Shown here piece after piece: positions 16,790 through 25,400 of a DNA stretch of 64,000 bases. Within the stretch, counting starts at the first letter, position 1, and each line of letters starts with the position of its first letter. This DNA is from CAYVBJ01 sp964449075. Lineage in GTDB: Bacteria; Bacteroidota; Rhodothermia; Balneolales; Balneolaceae. Made by a program: the position numbers and the translations under genes. Below the pieces are notes generated by a model, which saw only the letters and a list, made by a program, of their open reading frames with translations, was not told the DNA's origin and made no database searches. The stretch covers positions 1 through 64,000 of the forward strand of contig CAYVBJ010000013.1 in assembly GCA_964449075.1 (NCBI GenBank), given 5' to 3'.

Positions 16790-17554
16790 TTAGCCTCCTT
16801 TCCTAAGCATATCCGCAAACGGATCTGGCAGGGGACTCTCTTCAACAGCTTTCGCAGCTTTATCGATATCGTACTCAATGCGAATAAATTCAACACCAAG
16901 CGCGTCAGGATTCGAGAGATCAAGGTCGCCTTCCCAATCCAGCATTACATAACAGGCTCGCGGGTCACCGTCTTTTGGTTTTCCGACCGATCCGATATTT
17001 ATGGCATGCCGAAAATTTCCATCATTATCTTTCAATTTTTTGTGATACGGTTTATGCGTATGGCCAAAAGCCATGGTATGAGCATTTGAATTTTCCATCA
17101 TACGTATCAGGCTTTTATCTTCACGGTCTTCGAAGAGGTACTCATTGATTTTTCGCGGGCTGCCATGTACGAGCAAAAGATGATACGGATCTGTATTGAC
17201 TCCATATTCAACACGAATATGCGCCGGAAGAGAGCGGAGATAGGCACGGTTTTCATCCGAGATAATTTCATTGGTAAAAGCAATCGATTCAGCACCACGG
17301 GCTTTGTCTTCGTCTGTTTTATAGGCACATCCGCAGTCATCACTGTTCAGGCCAACACCCTGGTCGTAATTACCGGCAATAACCGGTATTCCCTTTTTTC
17401 GGATGGTTTCAATCACTTCATTGGGAAACGGTGCGTATCCTACAAGGTCTCCCAGGCAGTAGACCGCATCCGGAGATCGTGAGTAGATATCATCAAGTAC
17501 TGGTGTAAGCGCGTCGATATTGGCATGTATGTCACTAAATAAGGCAATTTTCAT
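16790..17554 (-). CDS. metallophosphoesterase in the arsenic operon
   Basis: This 254-residue calcineurin-like phosphoesterase (YfcE/MJ0936-like) would hydrolyse phosphomonoesters or diesters with two metal ions. Metal-binding blocks are SDIHAN (7-12), LGDLVGY (35-41), GNYDQG (about 61-66), LLVHGSP and AFGHTHKPY. It lies 5 bp after arsR and 93 bp before arsD on the same strand. Metallophosphatases of this type are recurrent in bacterial ars clusters. The substrate is not known; a role in arsenic handling is inferred from position only. Confidence 0.83.
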   Translation of the reverse strand: MKIALFSDIHANIDALTPVLDDIYSRSPDAVYCLGDLVGYAPFPNEVIETIRKKGIPVIAGNYDQGVGLNSDDCGCAYKTDEDKARGAESIAFTNEIISDENRAYLRSLPAHIRVEYGVNTDPYHLLLVHGSPRKINEYLFEDREDKSLIRMMENSNAHTMAFGHTHKPYHKKLKDNDGNFRHAINIGSVGKPKDGDPRACYVMLDWEGDLDLSNPDALGVEFIRIEYDIDKAAKAVEESPLPDPFADMLRKGG

Positions 17555-17559
17555 ATCGG

Positions 17560-17886
17560 TTAGCAGCAGGTTTTGATAAGTTCATCGGAAAGTTCAGAAA
17601 GGAGTATCTGTAGCTCCCGAATTCCATCCGGATTAAGACAGTAGCATGTACGTACACCTTCTACTTCGCCCTTTATGAGTCCGGCAGATTTCAGTGCTTT
17701 GAGGTGCTGTGATACTGTTGATTGAGCCAGCGGAAGGATTTCCGTGATGTCTCCGCAAAAGCAGGTGCTGCGGTCTGCAAGTATTTTTAATATGGCTATC
17801 CTTGCCGGGTGTCCGAGTGCTTTAGCAATAACCGCGGATCGTTCAATCGACGGATCTCCAATTTCTATGGATTTAACACTGCTCAT
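17560..17886 (-). CDS. arsR: ArsR family arsenic-responsive repressor
   Basis: This winged-helix ArsR/SmtB repressor of about 108 residues releases its operator on As(III)/Sb(III). The DNA-recognition helix is in LAQSTVSQHLKALKSAGLI. Metalloid ligands are likely Cys42 and Cys44 (STCFCGDI), with more cysteines in RTCYC and the terminal CC. I chose ATG 17886; an in-frame TTG at 17916 gives ten extra residues without family support. It lies 62 bp after arsM and 5 bp before the metallophosphoesterase. The palindromes at 18805-18820 and 16727-16742 are its candidate sites. Confidence 0.9.
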   Translation of the reverse strand: MSSVKSIEIGDPSIERSAVIAKALGHPARIAILKILADRSTCFCGDITEILPLAQSTVSQHLKALKSAGLIKGEVEGVRTCYCLNPDGIRELQILLSELSDELIKTCC

Positions 17887-17948
17887 AAGTTTTGATTTAT
17901 TGAGTTGAAATTTCAAGGCGGATCAGAATGAAAATCATTGGATTCACC

Positions 17949-18767
17949 TCATTTTTCTGCATAGAGTGTTATGCTGAAAATCCCTGTGTCCGAATTCCGG
18001 AATGCATCTTTTTCTTCGGGTGACAGATATTTAGAAAGCATTTCATCCGGAAGCTGAATCTCCTTTATTTTTTGAACTTTGATATTTTTAAACCCGGAGT
18101 CTTTTACAATTTCCAGGTAGAGGTCCTTGTCAATGGCTCCTGCCACGCAGCCTGCATACATTTCAGCATCTTCACGAATTTTGCCTGGCAGATCACCGGA
18201 GAGAACCACATCTGAGATGCTGAAATGCCCGCTGTTTTTAAGAATTCTGAATGTTTCGGAGAATGCTTTTCTTTTGTCGGGTACAAGATTCAGCACACAA
18301 TTACTTATCACTACATCGGCAACGGAATCGTCAAGCGGAAGTTCTTCTATATCACCTGCAAAAAATTTCACATTTTCATAGTTGAGTTTTTCAGCATTAT
18401 CCCTCGCTTTATCAACCATCGATTCAGTCATATCAATACCAATCACCTGTCCGGTATTTCCCGTGAGCTGACGTGCCACAAAACAGTCATTACCGGCTCC
18501 GGAGCCCAGGTCAACAACAGTGTCGCCGGGTTTAATTCCTGCAAATTCAGTTGGTAACCCGCAGCCAAGTCCGAGATCGGCATCAGGATTATATCCTTCC
18601 AGATGAGAGTAGTCGTCAGAAAAAATCGTGTAATCCGATTTTTCACTGGAACCGCAACAGCTGCCTGGTCCGCAACAAGCTGAATTTTTCGCATTCTGGC
18701 TGATCTCAGCATATTTTTCTTTCACCGATAGTTTAATTTCATCCGGGGTTTGGATATGTTGTTTCAT
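17949..18767 (-). CDS. arsM: arsenite S-adenosylmethionine methyltransferase
   Basis: This SAM-dependent methyltransferase of about 272 residues methylates As(III) to mono- and dimethylated, eventually volatile, species. Visible are an N-terminal cysteine cluster ACCGPGSCCGSS, the SAM motif VVDLGSGAGND, and the As-binding cysteines in LGLGCGLPT, ISNCVLNLV and YAGCVAGAI. I placed the start at ATG 18767 (MKQHIQ). Upstream in-frame starts at ATG 18806 and GTG 18842 exist, but the first would fall inside the operator-like palindrome at 18805-18820 and neither adds family sequence. It is the first gene of the arsenic operon. Confidence 0.92.
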   Translation of the reverse strand: MKQHIQTPDEIKLSVKEKYAEISQNAKNSACCGPGSCCGSSEKSDYTIFSDDYSHLEGYNPDADLGLGCGLPTEFAGIKPGDTVVDLGSGAGNDCFVARQLTGNTGQVIGIDMTESMVDKARDNAEKLNYENVKFFAGDIEELPLDDSVADVVISNCVLNLVPDKRKAFSETFRILKNSGHFSISDVVLSGDLPGKIREDAEMYAGCVAGAIDKDLYLEIVKDSGFKNIKVQKIKEIQLPDEMLSKYLSPEEKDAFRNSDTGIFSITLYAEK

Positions 18768-18804
18768 TTTTTTCTGGTTGTAAAGATCTGATTGATATAT
18801 ATTC

Positions 18805-18820
18805 ATCGTATTACAACGAT
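18805..18820. promoter_or_regulatory. candidate ArsR operator upstream of arsM
   Basis: ATCGTATTACAACGAT has ATCGT/ACGAT arms with a 6-nt centre and sits 37 bp upstream of the chosen arsM ATG. Its flanks (ATTC and TAA) are the same as those of the arsD palindrome. Placement at the head of the operon fits autoregulation by ArsR. Confidence 0.65.
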
Positions 18821-19195
18821 TAATATATTCTTTTGACTCCACTAATACAACTTAATGGGGAAAGGTTGTTGAAACAGGTATTCTTTCGGGTATTATAGAC
18901 ATGTTACTCTAAATGCGGGAATGGACTCCGGGTCTGTGTAAAAAATGTACAAAATTCGATCTATCGCTCGATACTTTGGTTTCAGCCTGTGTTTTCGGAT
19001 TAAAAACTGAAACTCGCAATCAAAGAGGCAAACGTTGTAAGCTCATAGGGTATAAGAAATAACAGCGATACGAGGTAAATGATCCATAGTTTGGTTTTTA
19101 ATAACAAATGACTCCATATAAATTTTATATGCTCTTTTATCTTGTAAATAAATACAGCATCATTGCTGCTAATTTTTATTTAAAAAAATTGAAGA
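18821..19195. other. intergenic region between arsM and glpF
   Basis: About 375 bp without a gene. It must hold the arsM promoter (minus strand) and the 3' end of the glp transcript. A weak inverted repeat GTTTCAG...CTGAAAC surrounds about 18980-19014. I see no RNA gene or clear intrinsic terminator. Confidence 0.4.
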
Positions 19196-19963
19196 TTATT
19201 GAAGCAGTAGAAAAAGGCCGGCGGCAAGAAAAGCACCAGCAATCGGTCCAAAAACCGGTACCCATGAATATGCCCAGTCACTACTGCCTTTGTGCGGAAA
19301 GGGAAGAAGTGCATGAGCAATACGTGGTCCCAGATCCCGGGCAGGATTTATCGCATATCCCGTGGGTCCTCCCAGCGACAGACCAATCCCAAGTACAAGG
19401 AGTCCAACAGGCAGGGCAGATAATGCACCGAGACCAAACCCGATTTGTTCGCCGTTCAGGTTTATGGTTTCCAAGAACTCACCGTTCGGACCTATAAAAC
19501 CCGGAGAGACCATGTACATCACACCAAATACAAGTATAAAGGTCCCTATTACTTCCGTCATAAAGTTGGATGGATAATTTCTGATTTCGGGTGCTGTTGA
19601 AAAAATTGCAAGCTTAACCCCTTCATCTTCGGTTGCTGAAAAATGATCTTTATATGCAAGCCAAACGACTACAGCACCTAAAAAGCCACCCAGTGTTTGA
19701 GCGATTATATAGGGCACTACCATAATCCAATCGAAAAGACCTGCGGCTGCAAGGCCTATGGTTACAGCCGGATTGATATGAGCTCCGCTGAACTGGCCTA
19801 CAGTAAAAACAGCGACAAAAACGCCCATACCCCATCCCCACGTTATAACAATCCAGCCGCTGTTATTGCCCTTGGTTTTATTCAGAACAACATTTGCTAC
19901 AACACCACCCCCAAAGATTATTAAAATAGCGGTGCCAATAATTTCAGCTATAAAAGGATACAT
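19196..19963 (-). CDS. glpF: glycerol uptake facilitator (aquaglyceroporin)
   Basis: This 255-residue MIP channel has six membrane segments. The two pore motifs are NPA at 64-66 (GAHINPAVT) and 206-208 (GYAINPARD); Arg209-Asp210 after the second NPA is typical of glycerol facilitators rather than water-only aquaporins. It mediates glycerol diffusion into the cell. It is the last gene of glpK-glpD-glpF, 38 bp after glpD. Because it lies next to the arsenic island, and aquaglyceroporins also conduct As(OH)3, a side role in arsenite entry is possible but not shown. Confidence 0.92.
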   Translation of the reverse strand: MYPFIAEIIGTAILIIFGGGVVANVVLNKTKGNNSGWIVITWGWGMGVFVAVFTVGQFSGAHINPAVTIGLAAAGLFDWIMVVPYIIAQTLGGFLGAVVVWLAYKDHFSATEDEGVKLAIFSTAPEIRNYPSNFMTEVIGTFILVFGVMYMVSPGFIGPNGEFLETINLNGEQIGFGLGALSALPVGLLVLGIGLSLGGPTGYAINPARDLGPRIAHALLPFPHKGSSDWAYSWVPVFGPIAGAFLAAGLFLLLQ

Positions 19964-20001
19964 ATTAGTTAGATTTAGAGTTAAGAATTCAAAACTTCCG
20001 G

Positions 20002-21576
20002 TTAGTTTTGTTCAGATAGTACGTAATTTTCAGCAATTGCTGTATACTCTTTCACTTGTTCTTCCTGCCATTTTTTGTCGTGGCCGGCTTCTTCCGCCAT
20101 GAGGCGGGCAACTTCAGGGGCCATTTCAATGCTGGCAGGTGCATCCAGTAAAATTGCCCTTGTTCTTCTTGCCAGTATGTCTTCTACAGTAACTGCAAGT
20201 TCCTTCCGTACTCCCCACACCACTTCCGCTTTCAGATAAGGAAGACGTTCATGAAGTTTTTCGCCCAGTTCCGGACGTTTTTCAATCATTTTTTCAAGTG
20301 ATACCTTATCCGAGCCGTAGTAATAAAGAGGATCTTTTTTATCAACGTTTTTTAGCCATCCGTGAATACGCAGATTTTCAGTAGTGCATTCCCTGATATT
20401 CAAACCAGCTACTGTTGCTGCCTGGTCGATCGTATCCTGGGCCATTTTGCGATAGGTTGTCCATTTTCCGCCTGCAATCGTCACAAGACCTGATGGAGAA
20501 ACAATTAGCGTATGATCACGTGATAACGAAGCTGTATCTTTCGAATCTCCTGATTTTACGAGAGGTCGCAAGCCTGCAAACACACTTCTAACATCTTTCC
20601 TGGTCGGGTTGCCGGTGAGATACTGAGAAGCATGTTTCAGAATAAATTCAATCTCTGACTCCATAGCCACCGGCTCCAGTAATGGACTTTCAACAGGTGT
20701 ATCAGTTGTTCCAAGTACAATTTTATCATGCCAGGGCACAGCAAAAAGTACGCGCCCGTCTTCCGTGTGCGGAACCATGATTGCACTCTCGCCCGGTAGG
20801 AATTTTTTATCAATGATAATATGGACTCCCTGGCTCGGAGCAATAATATTGTTGGCATCTTTGTTATCCATTTTCAGGATATCATCGGTAAATACGCCGG
20901 TGGCATTTATTACAACCCGGCCGTTTACTTCAAATGATTCACCCGAAACCTGATCAGTAACTGTAACACCATTTGTGGTATCATTTGATTTCAGAAGTCC
21001 GGTTACTTTGGCGTAATTGAGAATGGTTGCATCATGATCGAGTGCAGTTTGAACAAGGTTAATCGCAAGCCTGGAGTCATCGAATTGTCCGTCATAATAG
21101 ATAACACCGCCTTTCAATCCTTCCGACTCAATTGTTGGCAGCAGCTCAAGAGTTTTTTCCCGGGAGAGATTTTTTGATGGTCCAAGACCAAGTTTACCGG
21201 CCAGCATGTCGTATACTTTCATCCCGATTCCGTAAAACGGGCCTTCCCACCAGTCATAATTAGGTACAATAAAAGATTGGTTGCGAACCAGGTGCGGGGC
21301 ATTCTGAATTAGAAGTCCGCGTTCGCGCAAGGCTTCAAGTACAAGAGTTACATTTCCCTGCTGCAGATAGCGAACTCCACCATGCACCAATTTCGTAGAT
21401 CTGCTGGATGTGCCTTTCGAAAAGTCATGCTGCTCCAGAAGCAGTGTTTTATATCCCCGTGATGCAGAATCAACAGCTGCTCCAAGTCCGGTTGCGCCTC
21501 CTCCGACAATTATGACATCCCAGTATTTTGCTTCGGATTTTACTCCGTCTAACATTTCATTTCTGTTTGGTTTCAT
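20002..21576 (-). CDS. glpD: glycerol-3-phosphate dehydrogenase (FAD)
   Basis: This 524-residue membrane-associated flavoenzyme oxidises glycerol 3-phosphate to dihydroxyacetone phosphate and feeds electrons to quinone. The FAD dinucleotide fold is IIVGGGATGLGAAVD near residue 23. Family motifs SSRSTKLVHGGVRYLQQG and RPLVKSGDSKD follow, and a C-terminal DAO_C domain has RRTRAILLDA. The gene is 59 bp after glpK and 38 bp before glpF, so the three form one glycerol-use operon. Confidence 0.94.
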   Translation of the reverse strand: MKPNRNEMLDGVKSEAKYWDVIIVGGGATGLGAAVDSASRGYKTLLLEQHDFSKGTSSRSTKLVHGGVRYLQQGNVTLVLEALRERGLLIQNAPHLVRNQSFIVPNYDWWEGPFYGIGMKVYDMLAGKLGLGPSKNLSREKTLELLPTIESEGLKGGVIYYDGQFDDSRLAINLVQTALDHDATILNYAKVTGLLKSNDTTNGVTVTDQVSGESFEVNGRVVINATGVFTDDILKMDNKDANNIIAPSQGVHIIIDKKFLPGESAIMVPHTEDGRVLFAVPWHDKIVLGTTDTPVESPLLEPVAMESEIEFILKHASQYLTGNPTRKDVRSVFAGLRPLVKSGDSKDTASLSRDHTLIVSPSGLVTIAGGKWTTYRKMAQDTIDQAATVAGLNIRECTTENLRIHGWLKNVDKKDPLYYYGSDKVSLEKMIEKRPELGEKLHERLPYLKAEVVWGVRKELAVTVEDILARRTRAILLDAPASIEMAPEVARLMAEEAGHDKKWQEEQVKEYTAIAENYVLSEQN

Positions 21577-21635
21577 TGTCTCTGATATTTTCTTGATAGA
21601 TTTAAATTATTTTTAAAATAGATAGTTGCTGAATC

Positions 21636-23132
21636 TTATTTTTTAGACCACTCATTAGCAGCATTTAAAGCACGATTCCACCCATTAATTAAAACTTTTG
21701 AGTGTTTCTCTTCCATTTCGGGTGTAAACTGCCGGTCTTCCTGCCACTGTTCATTTATTTCATCGTGATCTGCCCAGTAACCGACAGCAAGACCCGCCAG
21801 GTACGCGGCACCCAGAGCGGTGGTTTCTAACACCTTTGGCCGGATGACAGGAGCCTGCAGGATATCGGACTGAAACTGCATCAGAAGATTATTGGCAGCT
21901 GCTCCGCCATCCACACGTAGTTCACGGATATCAATCCCGGAGTCGGCCTGCATTGCATTCAGCACATCCATTGCCTGGTAGGCAATTCCTTCAAGGGCGG
22001 CCCGGGCAATATGTCCGGCGTTTGATCCTCTCGACAATCCCACAATTGTACCGCGCGCATGCTGATTCCAGTGTGGTGCACCGAGACCTGCAAAAGCCGG
22101 AACCAGGTAAACTCCGTCGTTGTCGGGAACCGACTTTGCCAGTGCTTCTACGTCATATGAGTTGCGTATGATCCCCAGTTCATCCCGCAGCCACTGAACA
22201 ACGGCTCCTGCAATAAAGATGCTTCCTTCAAGAGCGTACTCAACTTTTCCATTTACTTCCCACGCAATGGTTGTAAGTAAATTATTCTTGGATTCAATAG
22301 GTTTTTCACCGGTATTCATCACCATAAAACAGCCGGTGCCATACGTATTTTTAACCATGCCCGATTTGATGCAACGCTGGCCAAAGAGAGCGGCCTGCTG
22401 ATCACCTGCAATTCCGGCAATAGGTACTTTTGAAGCAAAAATAGTGGTTTTAGTTCTTCCGTATATTTCACTTGAGGGCTTCACATCCGGTAGCAGGCTC
22501 TGCGGGATATCGAGAATCTCAAGAATATCCTGATCCCATTCACAGTCATGAATGTTATAGAGCATTGTACGCGAGGCATTGGTTACATCGGTGATATGGA
22601 GTTCTCCGCGGGTAAAATTCCAGATCAGCCAGCTGTCCATCGTACCGAAAGCAAGCTCTCCGTTTTTAGCTCTTTTGCGCACTCCGTCAATGTTGTCAAG
22701 AATCCACTTGATTTTTGTAGCTGAGAAATAGGAATCAAGTATAAGCCCGGTTTTTTCCCGGAATGTTTCGGTTAGCCCGTCCTTTTTTAGCTTATCACAG
22801 AAATCGGATGTGCGGCGATCCTGCCATACGATGGCATTGTAGACCGGTTTCCCGGTTTTTCTGTCCCAGATCAGCGTAGTTTCCCGCTGATTGGTAATGC
22901 CAATAGCAGCCATGTTGTTTCCATTTAAACCGGACTTTGCGATAGCTTCAGCTGCAACACCGGCCTGGGTTGACCATATCTCATTTCCATCGTGTTCCAC
23001 CCATCCGGCTTTTGGATAAATCTGTTTAAACTCTTTTTGAGCCGTAGAAATGATGGATCCTTTTTTATCAAAAATGATGGCTCTTGAACTTGTGGTTCCC
23101 TGGTCGAGTGCTAAGATATATTTTTCAGGCAT
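21636..23132 (-). CDS. glpK: glycerol kinase
   Basis: This 498-residue FGGY-family kinase phosphorylates glycerol at the 3-position with ATP. N-terminal motif LALDQGTTSSRAIIFD; WVEHDGNEIW and the FGGY-type signatures in the C-terminal half (AALEGIAYQ, ELRVDGGAAANN) are in place. I chose ATG 23132 (MPEKYILALDQ) because the family starts here. An in-frame TTG at 23204 would add 24 unrelated residues and run through the candidate GntR operator at 23160-23171. First gene of the glp operon. Confidence 0.95.
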   Translation of the reverse strand: MPEKYILALDQGTTSSRAIIFDKKGSIISTAQKEFKQIYPKAGWVEHDGNEIWSTQAGVAAEAIAKSGLNGNNMAAIGITNQRETTLIWDRKTGKPVYNAIVWQDRRTSDFCDKLKKDGLTETFREKTGLILDSYFSATKIKWILDNIDGVRKRAKNGELAFGTMDSWLIWNFTRGELHITDVTNASRTMLYNIHDCEWDQDILEILDIPQSLLPDVKPSSEIYGRTKTTIFASKVPIAGIAGDQQAALFGQRCIKSGMVKNTYGTGCFMVMNTGEKPIESKNNLLTTIAWEVNGKVEYALEGSIFIAGAVVQWLRDELGIIRNSYDVEALAKSVPDNDGVYLVPAFAGLGAPHWNQHARGTIVGLSRGSNAGHIARAALEGIAYQAMDVLNAMQADSGIDIRELRVDGGAAANNLLMQFQSDILQAPVIRPKVLETTALGAAYLAGLAVGYWADHDEINEQWQEDRQFTPEMEEKHSKVLINGWNRALNAANEWSKK

Positions 23133-23159
23133 TAGATTAGTTTTTGTGTTCTTGTTTAG

Positions 23160-23171
23160 TTGTCTATACAA
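23160..23171. promoter_or_regulatory. candidate GntR/HutC-type operator of the glp operon
   Basis: TTGTCTATACAA contains GTCTATAC, matching the GTnTAnAC consensus of the HutC/GntR subfamily. It is centred about 34 bp upstream of the glpK ATG, a repression position. The regulator gene of that subfamily is the next gene upstream. This is an inference from consensus and position. Confidence 0.6.
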
Positions 23172-23204
23172 GCTGCTTTCATCAATATCAGAAACCGCTT
23201 CCAA

Positions 23205-23495
23205 ATAGTCAACAAAATTCGTTTGATTTTAGCAACTTTTTTTTGAATTCGCCTGACAAGTGCAACCATTCCATTCCAGCCGGCTGGCATTGCACCGAAC
23301 TCTACCAACCATCATAAACACCAGCCGAATTGAAACTGACCTGCGACAGGCCTTCAGCCTGTGAAGACCGATTCGCAAAGATCTCCTCGGCTGGCAAATA
23401 ATGATGGCGGGAAGTGAGCATCATTTGAGTATATTTTGCTGGGTGTAACCGCGGAGAACGCAGAGGAACGTGAAGGGTCATTTCCCGGTTGTGGT
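23205..23495. other. intergenic region with palindromes between the regulator and glpK
   Basis: This stretch between the GntR gene end and the glpK leader carries CCAGCCGGCTGG (23276-23287, a perfect 12-bp palindrome). It also has a hairpin ACAGGC...GCCTGT near 23345-23361 and a CGCAGAG-type repeat word near 23450-23475 that recurs in other gaps of this window. No gene is visible. Confidence 0.45.
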
Positions 23496-24278
23496 CTACC
23501 AATCCTGGTCAATCAAATCGAGAGGCAGGCCGGCCATATTGTGATCATCTTCATAGGGGACCGTTTTTGTGGTGAAATTAATGCGGTCACTTCTGTATAC
23601 ATCTTCAGAATATTGAAAATAATCTCCATCTTTCGTTTGTATCAGTCTCTTTATTAGGAGAAGTGGGGTGCCAAGTGATACATTTAACATCTCGTGTTCA
23701 GATTTGCCTGCACTGATGGCTTCAATCCGCTGCGTTGCTTCACCCAGCCTCGTATCTGTATGATTATACAGGAGGTTAAAAATAGAATTTTTCTCTAAAT
23801 CTTTGGAAAAGATAGGCTCAAAATATTTGTAACTGAAAAATGATCTCTCAATAATTAACGGCTGGTCGTTTCCAAAGCGAATCCGAACCAGCCTTACCAG
23901 TTTTTCATCTTGCTGCAGGTGCATCAGGTTTTTAAGATAACTGGAAGGTTCGATAATCTCTTTTTCGACAACTCTGGCATCAGGTTTGATGTCGTGTTTT
24001 TTCATCAATTCACTGAATCCAATCAGTTTGTCGGGATTTTGTTCAATTTTTTTGTATGTAACAAATGTACCTTTTCCCTGTTCCCTGATCAGGTATCCCT
24101 GCTGAAGCAGAAGTTTCAGTGCTTCGCGCACCGTCCCCCGGCTTACGTTAAACGTTTTTACGAGCTCGGTATCGCTTGGGAAGCGGTCATTTTCTTCGAA
24201 TTTACCATTTCGAATCTGATCGAGCAGCTCTTCATAAATTCTGTAGTATTTCGGAATTGGTTGTTTGTAAGAATTCAT
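23496..24278 (-). CDS. GntR family transcriptional regulator with UTRA domain
   Basis: This 260-residue regulator has an N-terminal winged HTH (about 8-75; FPSDTELVKTFNVSRGTVREALKL in two parts, the core being SRGTVREALK). A HutC/UTRA-type effector domain follows (about 95-250; RLVRIRFGNDQPLIIERSFF region). It probably represses the glycerol operon that starts about 360 bp downstream on the same strand and responds to a glycerol-related metabolite. The assignment rests on position and on a GTnTAnAC palindrome in front of glpK. Confidence 0.87.
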   Translation of the reverse strand: MNSYKQPIPKYYRIYEELLDQIRNGKFEENDRFPSDTELVKTFNVSRGTVREALKLLLQQGYLIREQGKGTFVTYKKIEQNPDKLIGFSELMKKHDIKPDARVVEKEIIEPSSYLKNLMHLQQDEKLVRLVRIRFGNDQPLIIERSFFSYKYFEPIFSKDLEKNSIFNLLYNHTDTRLGEATQRIEAISAGKSEHEMLNVSLGTPLLLIKRLIQTKDGDYFQYSEDVYRSDRINFTTKTVPYEDDHNMAGLPLDLIDQDW

Positions 24279-24377
24279 TACGGAATATGTATTTATAACT
24301 GGTGTAAGTTAACCCGTTTTAAATTCAAGTACCACAATTGCAGCTGAAGTATAAAAATGCAGATACCGGGCCAGATA

Positions 24378-25400
24378 TTAAAATTGTTGCAATCCGTAAC
24401 CGAATTCACTCAGTATATCCCTGTTTCGTTCCAGGAAAATTCTTATCTGGTTAATACTCACAGCATGAGTAATCCCGTAGTTAATCCTGTTTTTACGCTC
24501 AACATAGATAGTATTTGTATATGGAATCTCTGGCCTGTAATCATTCATATTTATTTGTTCAGGAACTAAAACATACTCTATACTGGATGTAGATGACGAG
24601 AGCATCCCTACCCATTCCGGCAAAGAGGTTTCACTGTTAATAGCCAGGATCATTCCGCCGCTGAATCCGCGGTTGAACGAAGCATCTGTTGAAAATCCAT
24701 TGCCACGCATTCGGTCTGTTTTACTTACGATTCCACTGGTTATCATTTTTACTCCTTTGGGATATCCTATGGCATATACAAAGTCAGCCCACTCCAGTCG
24801 GTCCGAATCACCGGCTCTGATTGATCCTCTAACCAATTCTTCGTCAATTTCAAACCGGGTGGATAAAACTGCTAAATCCAGGCTTCTGTTATTGATGATA
24901 ACATCAGCCGGACCAAAATTATCACCGATAAATACAGAATAGCTGCTGCGGGCTTTTACGGATACCGCTTCTACAACCTGGTTATTTGGAAAAGGTGAAT
25001 TCTCAGAATAGTGCCAAACCGTATCCGGGTAATTTACGATATGATCGGCAGTAAGCAGTGCTGCATTGCCATTGGATTCGGACAATACAACAGCTGTTCC
25101 GGCTCTTGATTCATTTTGTGTGATAATACCTAAGGAACGGCCTTCAAAGCCTGTATCAGAAAAATCTGCTTTTGTCAGTTGCTGATTAGGATCAAATTGA
25201 TATGTGCGGTAAAAGACGGTTCCCTGAACTCTTGCAACCAAGTCCATATTTTCGCGGCTCCACTCCCCGATACGGGTCTGACTTGCGTCTTTCTTGTAAT
25301 ATCCTGAACGAATTGGTTGTTCAGCTGTCTTATTATTGCTTGCGCAACTGCTTACCAGGAAAAGAAGTGCGATTGCGGAAATCAGGTATAATATTTTCAT
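24378..25400 (-). CDS. trypsin-like serine protease lipoprotein
   Basis: This 340-residue envelope protease has a lipobox (LVSSC) that places the lipidated Cys at residue 19. A chymotrypsin/HtrA-like fold follows with catalytic His120 (LLTADHIV), Asp175 (RSLDLAVL) and Ser247 (RGFSGGM). There is no PDZ domain, unlike DegP. It is probably anchored in the outer or inner membrane facing the periplasm; substrates are unknown. It stands alone, divergent from nothing obvious, with about 800 bp of non-coding DNA upstream. Confidence 0.82.
   Translation of the reverse strand: MKILYLISAIALLFLVSSCASNNKTAEQPIRSGYYKKDASQTRIGEWSRENMDLVARVQGTVFYRTYQFDPNQQLTKADFSDTGFEGRSLGIITQNESRAGTAVVLSESNGNAALLTADHIVNYPDTVWHYSENSPFPNNQVVEAVSVKARSSYSVFIGDNFGPADVIINNRSLDLAVLSTRFEIDEELVRGSIRAGDSDRLEWADFVYAIGYPKGVKMITSGIVSKTDRMRGNGFSTDASFNRGFSGGMILAINSETSLPEWVGMLSSSTSSIEYVLVPEQINMNDYRPEIPYTNTIYVERKNRINYGITHAVSINQIRIFLERNRDILSEFGYGLQQF

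Noticed and set aside
18806..18842. Upstream starts (ATG 18806, GTG 18842) for arsM
   Set aside because: The first would begin inside the operator-like palindrome and neither adds sequence expected of ArsM; ATG 18767 is better.
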